This document shows, in pieces, positions 55,474 through 58,559 of a stretch of 58,559 nucleotides of DNA (positions are counted from its first letter, which is position 1; the number at the start of each line of letters is the position of its first letter). The notes beneath the pieces were generated by a model. It had not been told where the DNA came from and did no database searches. It saw nothing but the letters and a program-made list of their open reading frames with translations. Where the stretch lies: the NCBI GenBank assembly GCA_016875875.1, contig VGOP01000003.1:162687-221245 (forward strand), given 5' to 3'. Both the position numbers and the translations under genes were made by a program. The DNA comes from Chloroflexota bacterium. Its GTDB lineage: Bacteria; Chloroflexota; Dehalococcoidia; GIF9; UBA5629.

Positions 55474-55509
55474 GATAGGACGGTTTTCTGTATAGAATTC
55501 CGTCCTGTC
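55474..55509. promoter_or_regulatory. Inverted repeat in the DUF11 gene leader
   Basis: GATAGGACGG (55474-55483) and CCGTCCTGTC (55500-55509) pair over 10 bp with one G-T, with a 16-nt A+T-rich loop. It lies 30-66 bp upstream of the start codon on the minus strand. It could be an operator or a 5'UTR stem. Confidence 0.4.
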
Positions 55510-55568
55510 GCTAATTAATAAACGAAATGGAGCAGAAAAGGTTTATGCACGGTTAGGCAGGAGGCTGA

Positions 55569-55586
55569 GCGGGGCTAAAGCCCCGC
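55569..55586. terminator. Perfect stem-loop in the DUF3160-DUF11 gap
   Basis: GCGGGGC-TAAA-GCCCCGC, a 7-bp stem, 43 bp downstream of the DUF3160 stop on the minus strand. It is followed on that strand by a TCAGCC context without a T-run, so weak; possibly a REP-like element. Confidence 0.45.
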
Positions 55587-55628
55587 GGCTATGTGTTTTA
55601 CTAGAGGGTTGCCTGAGCGGTGCTCATG

Positions 55629-57926
55629 TTATGGTTGGAAAAAGCTGCTTGTCCAGGCGGGTCTGGGTGGTGCTTGGCCTGACTTGAGCATCTCTTTCCA
55701 CTGCTCGTCGGTGAGGCGGCTGTCGATGGGCTGTTTGAACTCGTAGTAGCTTAAGGTAGGCCCGGCGCCGATGATAGTCCTGCCATCAGGGACTTTGTAA
55801 GCTACCAGTATAAGGTCGACATAGCCCACTCCTTCTTCCAGAACCTGCGCCGGTGTGTTGGTATCAGTGTGGACGTCAGCCACAATAGTCGTTTCCTTGC
55901 CTTCGGCTTCGACGCCAACGATTATATTCTCAAGGCTCTTGCCGAAGTCCCTGATGAAGTCATAGTCGTCCTGGGTAAGCTCCTTGCCCTCAAGCTCGTC
56001 GACGGCTATAGTCAGCGACCTTTCCAGAACGGATTCCAAGCTTACCAGGCGATTATCCTCTTCCTGGCTCAGAGCGCCAAGCTGAGATAGTCCGGCTCTG
56101 GTCATTCTGGTCAGGTCTAGCATACGGGCGTAAAACGCTGGCACCGGCTCGATATAGCCGACGAGCGACTTTGGCGGCGGCAGCGGTCCCGGTGCCATTG
56201 CTAAAGTGGGGGTGTAGCTTTGCTTGGCGTACAGTATGGTGTCGTGCCGGAGCTCCGCCCAGGATGCTAGAGCGGTGTTAAGCTCCTTGTCCTGCCAGGC
56301 TTCGGTCTGCATAAATGTGGGATAGCCCTTGCCGAATTTCTCAAGCAATGAGTCCAAGGCATATAGCCAGGCCCAATACAGGTTGCGGTTCCAGTCCTCT
56401 TCGGTGAAGGCAGCGAACTGGTCTTTAAGCTGCTTGAGCTGCTTATCATAGCTGGTGTCCTTGCCCTGATATTCGGTGTCTCCTTCTCGTTTTAATATGT
56501 CATAGGCTCTGTCTGAGCCGAGCACTGCCATGATGTCCAGTCCTCTGGGGAAGCACCTGGCCGGGCCCAGTTGGGTCATCTTCATGGTGAAAGGATTACC
56601 CGTGCCGACATACAATCCCACTGCTGGCGATACCAGGTTCTGGAACATGTAGGAGTCAGGGACGAACCGCTGCCCCATAAACCTCATGCCTTTGGTCTTG
56701 GCCAGGCACTCGTAGAGTTTCTCCTTTGTTACAGGGGGGTAGATGATACAAACTCCTGAGCCGCCGTAGATTTCAGGATTTCTCATCTGAGCCAGCTCTG
56801 CTTTCAGCTCGAGCATCTTGGTTTCAGCAGCGAGCTGGTTGAGGGCGAATTCCTGTCCGAAGACTTTCTCTAAGGCGGTCAGGTATTCGTATGGTGTCAG
56901 GTCATCGGCGGTGCCGACGAAGAAAGAGGTGACGGCATAGATTCTGTCCCAGACATCTTTGGCGGTATAATCGGCGACTTTGACACTGGGCAGCTCGGCT
57001 GAAATAAGAGATGCCTGAATGGTAGCGATTTCGGCATCCTCCTCGGATATCAAGGCGTCATCGCCTCCCTTGAGCAAGAAGGCCATCCTGCCGTACCACA
57101 TCATCGTCTTGAAGTAGCTCTTCAATATCTCACTGCGGGTGTAATGTCCCCTGGGCACATATTGAGAATAGTCCTCACAGTAGCAGAGGGGCACATCGCA
57201 TATACAATTTTTGTCTGAATTGAAGACAGAGCTGGGTTTGAATCCCTGGTGAGCTTCGATATTCTTGAGTTCCTCGTTGACCTCCTTTTTGACATAGCTG
57301 GGAATGTCGAAGTCTATCTTATTTGAAGGTGTCTGAAGCAGCTTTAGAGCCACGGCGAAATAGGCTACGTTTCTTCTGGCAGCTTCTTTAAGCGCCGGCT
57401 GGGTGAAAGCCTGGTAGTCGGCTTCGGCTCTTTTAAGCATTGCCAGGCTCATATCGATAAGCTGGCTGTAAAACTCTTCCTCCTCGATTCGCTTCAGAAT
57501 TTCGTTGAACTGAATATGATACAGGTGAAGCAGAGTGTCTGTGGTGACGAATATAGGGACATCCATGTTTTTCAGGGTTTTATATGGCCCCACAATGTCA
57601 TCACCACCCCACTGAATAACCACGAAGCCGTTTCCTTTGAGCAGGGCTTCCTGTCCGGAATTCAAGTTGAACTCGCTTTGAATCTGGTCCGAGTTAGTTA
57701 TTTGAGTCGAGTCTAAGGGGAGAGAATATGTTGGACTTTTCGGGGTAAAGCTGACTGAAGTTGGCTTGTAGGCTGAAGCCATTGCCAGCTTGGGATTAGG
57801 CAGTTCGCTGGTTGGAGGAACGGTGAGTTGTGGCGTGGTGTGACTTGGTGCTGGTTGGGTTGCGCAGCCGCTGATAACTATGGCTAGAGCAATGACGGCA
57901 GCGGTAAGGATTTTGGCAACTTTCAT
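55629..57926 (-). CDS. DUF3160 lipoprotein
   Basis: 765 aa. Lipoprotein signal VISGC with Cys21, a Pro/Thr linker to ~60, then the DUF3160 domain: IQWGGDDIVGPYKTL, VPIFVTTDTLLHLYHIQFNEILKRIEEEEF, and helical repeats to the end. A CICDVPLCYCEDYSQ cluster at ~241-255 has four Cys that may bind metal or form disulfides. The family is extracytoplasmic and uncharacterised. Good SD. Upstream is the PTPEP-repeat gene. Confidence 0.87.
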   Translation of the reverse strand: MKVAKILTAAVIALAIVISGCATQPAPSHTTPQLTVPPTSELPNPKLAMASAYKPTSVSFTPKSPTYSLPLDSTQITNSDQIQSEFNLNSGQEALLKGNGFVVIQWGGDDIVGPYKTLKNMDVPIFVTTDTLLHLYHIQFNEILKRIEEEEFYSQLIDMSLAMLKRAEADYQAFTQPALKEAARRNVAYFAVALKLLQTPSNKIDFDIPSYVKKEVNEELKNIEAHQGFKPSSVFNSDKNCICDVPLCYCEDYSQYVPRGHYTRSEILKSYFKTMMWYGRMAFLLKGGDDALISEEDAEIATIQASLISAELPSVKVADYTAKDVWDRIYAVTSFFVGTADDLTPYEYLTALEKVFGQEFALNQLAAETKMLELKAELAQMRNPEIYGGSGVCIIYPPVTKEKLYECLAKTKGMRFMGQRFVPDSYMFQNLVSPAVGLYVGTGNPFTMKMTQLGPARCFPRGLDIMAVLGSDRAYDILKREGDTEYQGKDTSYDKQLKQLKDQFAAFTEEDWNRNLYWAWLYALDSLLEKFGKGYPTFMQTEAWQDKELNTALASWAELRHDTILYAKQSYTPTLAMAPGPLPPPKSLVGYIEPVPAFYARMLDLTRMTRAGLSQLGALSQEEDNRLVSLESVLERSLTIAVDELEGKELTQDDYDFIRDFGKSLENIIVGVEAEGKETTIVADVHTDTNTPAQVLEEGVGYVDLILVAYKVPDGRTIIGAGPTLSYYEFKQPIDSRLTDEQWKEMLKSGQAPPRPAWTSSFFQP

Positions 57927-58039
57927 CTCAGCCTCCTTGGAGTTGGGCAGTTTGATTGTATTCTAGCAATTTTAGCTGTTATTTAATAGTGCCTGCATTT
58001 GGCGAATTAGTCTGGAATTTATTAGATGGCTGGGCTCTG

Positions 58040-58559
58040 TTACCAGTGTTTTTGCCACTTCGAAGGGGAAGGCTGGCTTTGACTGGGGCTAGTAGGATTT
58101 GTGTTTTCTCCATTCCAGGTTTTGTTATCACTTTGGCCACTTTCCCCAGCCCCGGTACCATGTTCATGTGACGGTTTTCCGTAGCTTTTCTTCGATATTG
58201 TGTTAATAGCTTGCTGCCAGTCAGTTTTGGCTTGCGGTGATGCCTTCTCCTTAGCGTTTTCCAAAGCTGTCAAACTCCTGGAGGTGCTCGTCTCCAGAGA
58301 CTTCTTTAGCACTGTCTTGAAACGCTCCCTCTTGGCATCCCGTTCTTTATCCCCTTTGTCAGCTGTAGGTGGCGTTGTTGTTATCTCAGGTGGTGTTGGT
58401 GTAGGCTCAGGTGTAGGCGTAGGTACCGGTTCAGGTGTAGGTATTGGTGTCGGTTCAGGTGTAGGTGTCGGTTCAGGTGTAGGTGTCGGCTCAGGTGTAG
58501 GTATTGGTGTCGGTTCAGGTGTAGGTGTCGGTTCAGGTGTAGGTGTCGGCTCAGGTGTG
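58040..58559 (-). CDS. Pro/Thr/Glu-repeat protein, 5' end beyond the window
   Basis: The frame is open from the right edge to the stop at 58040 (at least 172 aa). The first ~58 residues are repeats of PTPEP (with PIP and PVP variants), then EITTTPPTADKGDKERDAKR, a basic helical part (LKKSLETSTSRSLTALENAK) and a Gly/Ser/Asn/Pro-rich tail ending PSKWQKHW. The start lies outside, so only the C-terminal part is seen; an internal GTG at 58312 would make a 90-aa form but lacks reason. The repeats look like a wall- or envelope-spanning spacer. Confidence 0.65.
   Translation of the reverse strand, partial: TPEPTPTPEPTPTPEPTPIPTPEPTPTPEPTPTPEPTPIPTPEPVPTPTPEPTPTPPEITTTPPTADKGDKERDAKRERFKTVLKKSLETSTSRSLTALENAKEKASPQAKTDWQQAINTISKKSYGKPSHEHGTGAGESGQSDNKTWNGENTNPTSPSQSQPSPSKWQKHW
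58437..58556. repeat. Tandem 60-bp repeat (two copies), built of 18-bp units
   Basis: Bases 58437-58496 and 58497-58556 are identical 60-bp units, each made of a 24-bp and two 18-bp subunits of the type GTAGGTGTCGGTTCAGGT. More degenerate units extend to ~58390. It encodes the PTPEP repeats on the minus strand and continues past the window edge. Confidence 0.9.

Noticed and set aside
58390-58559. CRISPR-like periodic repeats
   Set aside because: Units of 18/24 bp are contiguous without spacers and are in frame within a coding sequence.

Overview
The window looks like a chromosomal segment of a bacterium, most probably of the phylum Chloroflexota (class Dehalococcoidia or close to it). This is inferred from a short core-type MetE methionine synthase, a bS22-type mini ribosomal protein inside the S10 operon, a zinc-type S14, lipoprotein signals, frequent GTG/TTG starts with good Shine-Dalgarno (SD) sequences, and several genes shared with archaea (archaemetzincin, THEP1 NTPase, bifunctional PGI/PMI, MTA phosphorylase plus MtnA). 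No rRNA or tRNA gene, CRISPR array or insertion sequence was recognised.

Layout. (1) 166-2199: a Cys-rich winged-helix/ferredoxin protein and a CooC-type nickel-insertion ATPase. (2) 2369-22340: a 20-kb plus-strand superoperon fusing the str, S10, spc, alpha and L13/S9 clusters: rpsL-rpsG-fusA-(no tuf)-rpsJ-rplCDW-bS22-rplB-rpsS-rplV-rpsC-rplP-rpmC-rpsQ-rplNXE-rpsN-rpsH-rplFR-rpsE-rpmD-rplO-secY-adk-map-infA-rpmJ-rpsMKD-rpoA-rplQ-truA-rplM-rpsI. It has a strong promoter and a foldable leader before rpsL and a second near-consensus promoter before rpmJ. (3) 22370-42006: a minus-strand block with a DsrE/YedF-like protein, an exported metallo-beta-lactamase-fold alkylsulfatase, sugar-phosphate enzymes (PGI/PMI, PMM/PGM), the S-adenosylmethionine (SAM) cycle (metK, ahcY) with a kinase-like protein and an aminotransferase, a split APH-like/AAA_33 pair, thiolase plus DUF35, archaemetzincin, THEP1, an Ala/Lys-rich basic protein, core MetE, a HicAB toxin-antitoxin pair, mtnP and an RCK_C membrane protein.

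(4) 42007-46710: a repeat-rich accessory stretch with a tiny membrane ORF, an A+T-rich gene for a membrane-anchored protein with a PD-(D/E)xK-like cytoplasmic domain, a small membrane protein, mtnA and a PH-like membrane protein. (5) 46711-58559: mixed genes (hydrolase, ICMT-like methyltransferase, CMD, SDR, DUF3795, DUF4349 lipoprotein, GyrI-like, NDP-forming acyl-CoA ligase alpha subunit, an exported SagB-type nitroreductase) and then three exported or repeat proteins (DUF11, DUF3160 lipoprotein, and a PTPEP-repeat protein cut by the right edge).

How it fits together: metK, ahcY, core MetE, mtnP and mtnA cover SAM synthesis, SAH hydrolysis, homocysteine remethylation and the first two steps of methylthioadenosine salvage, all within about 18 kb. 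The intergenic spaces from 25 kb to 48 kb carry at least five families of short palindromic dispersed repeats, absent from the ribosomal superoperon.
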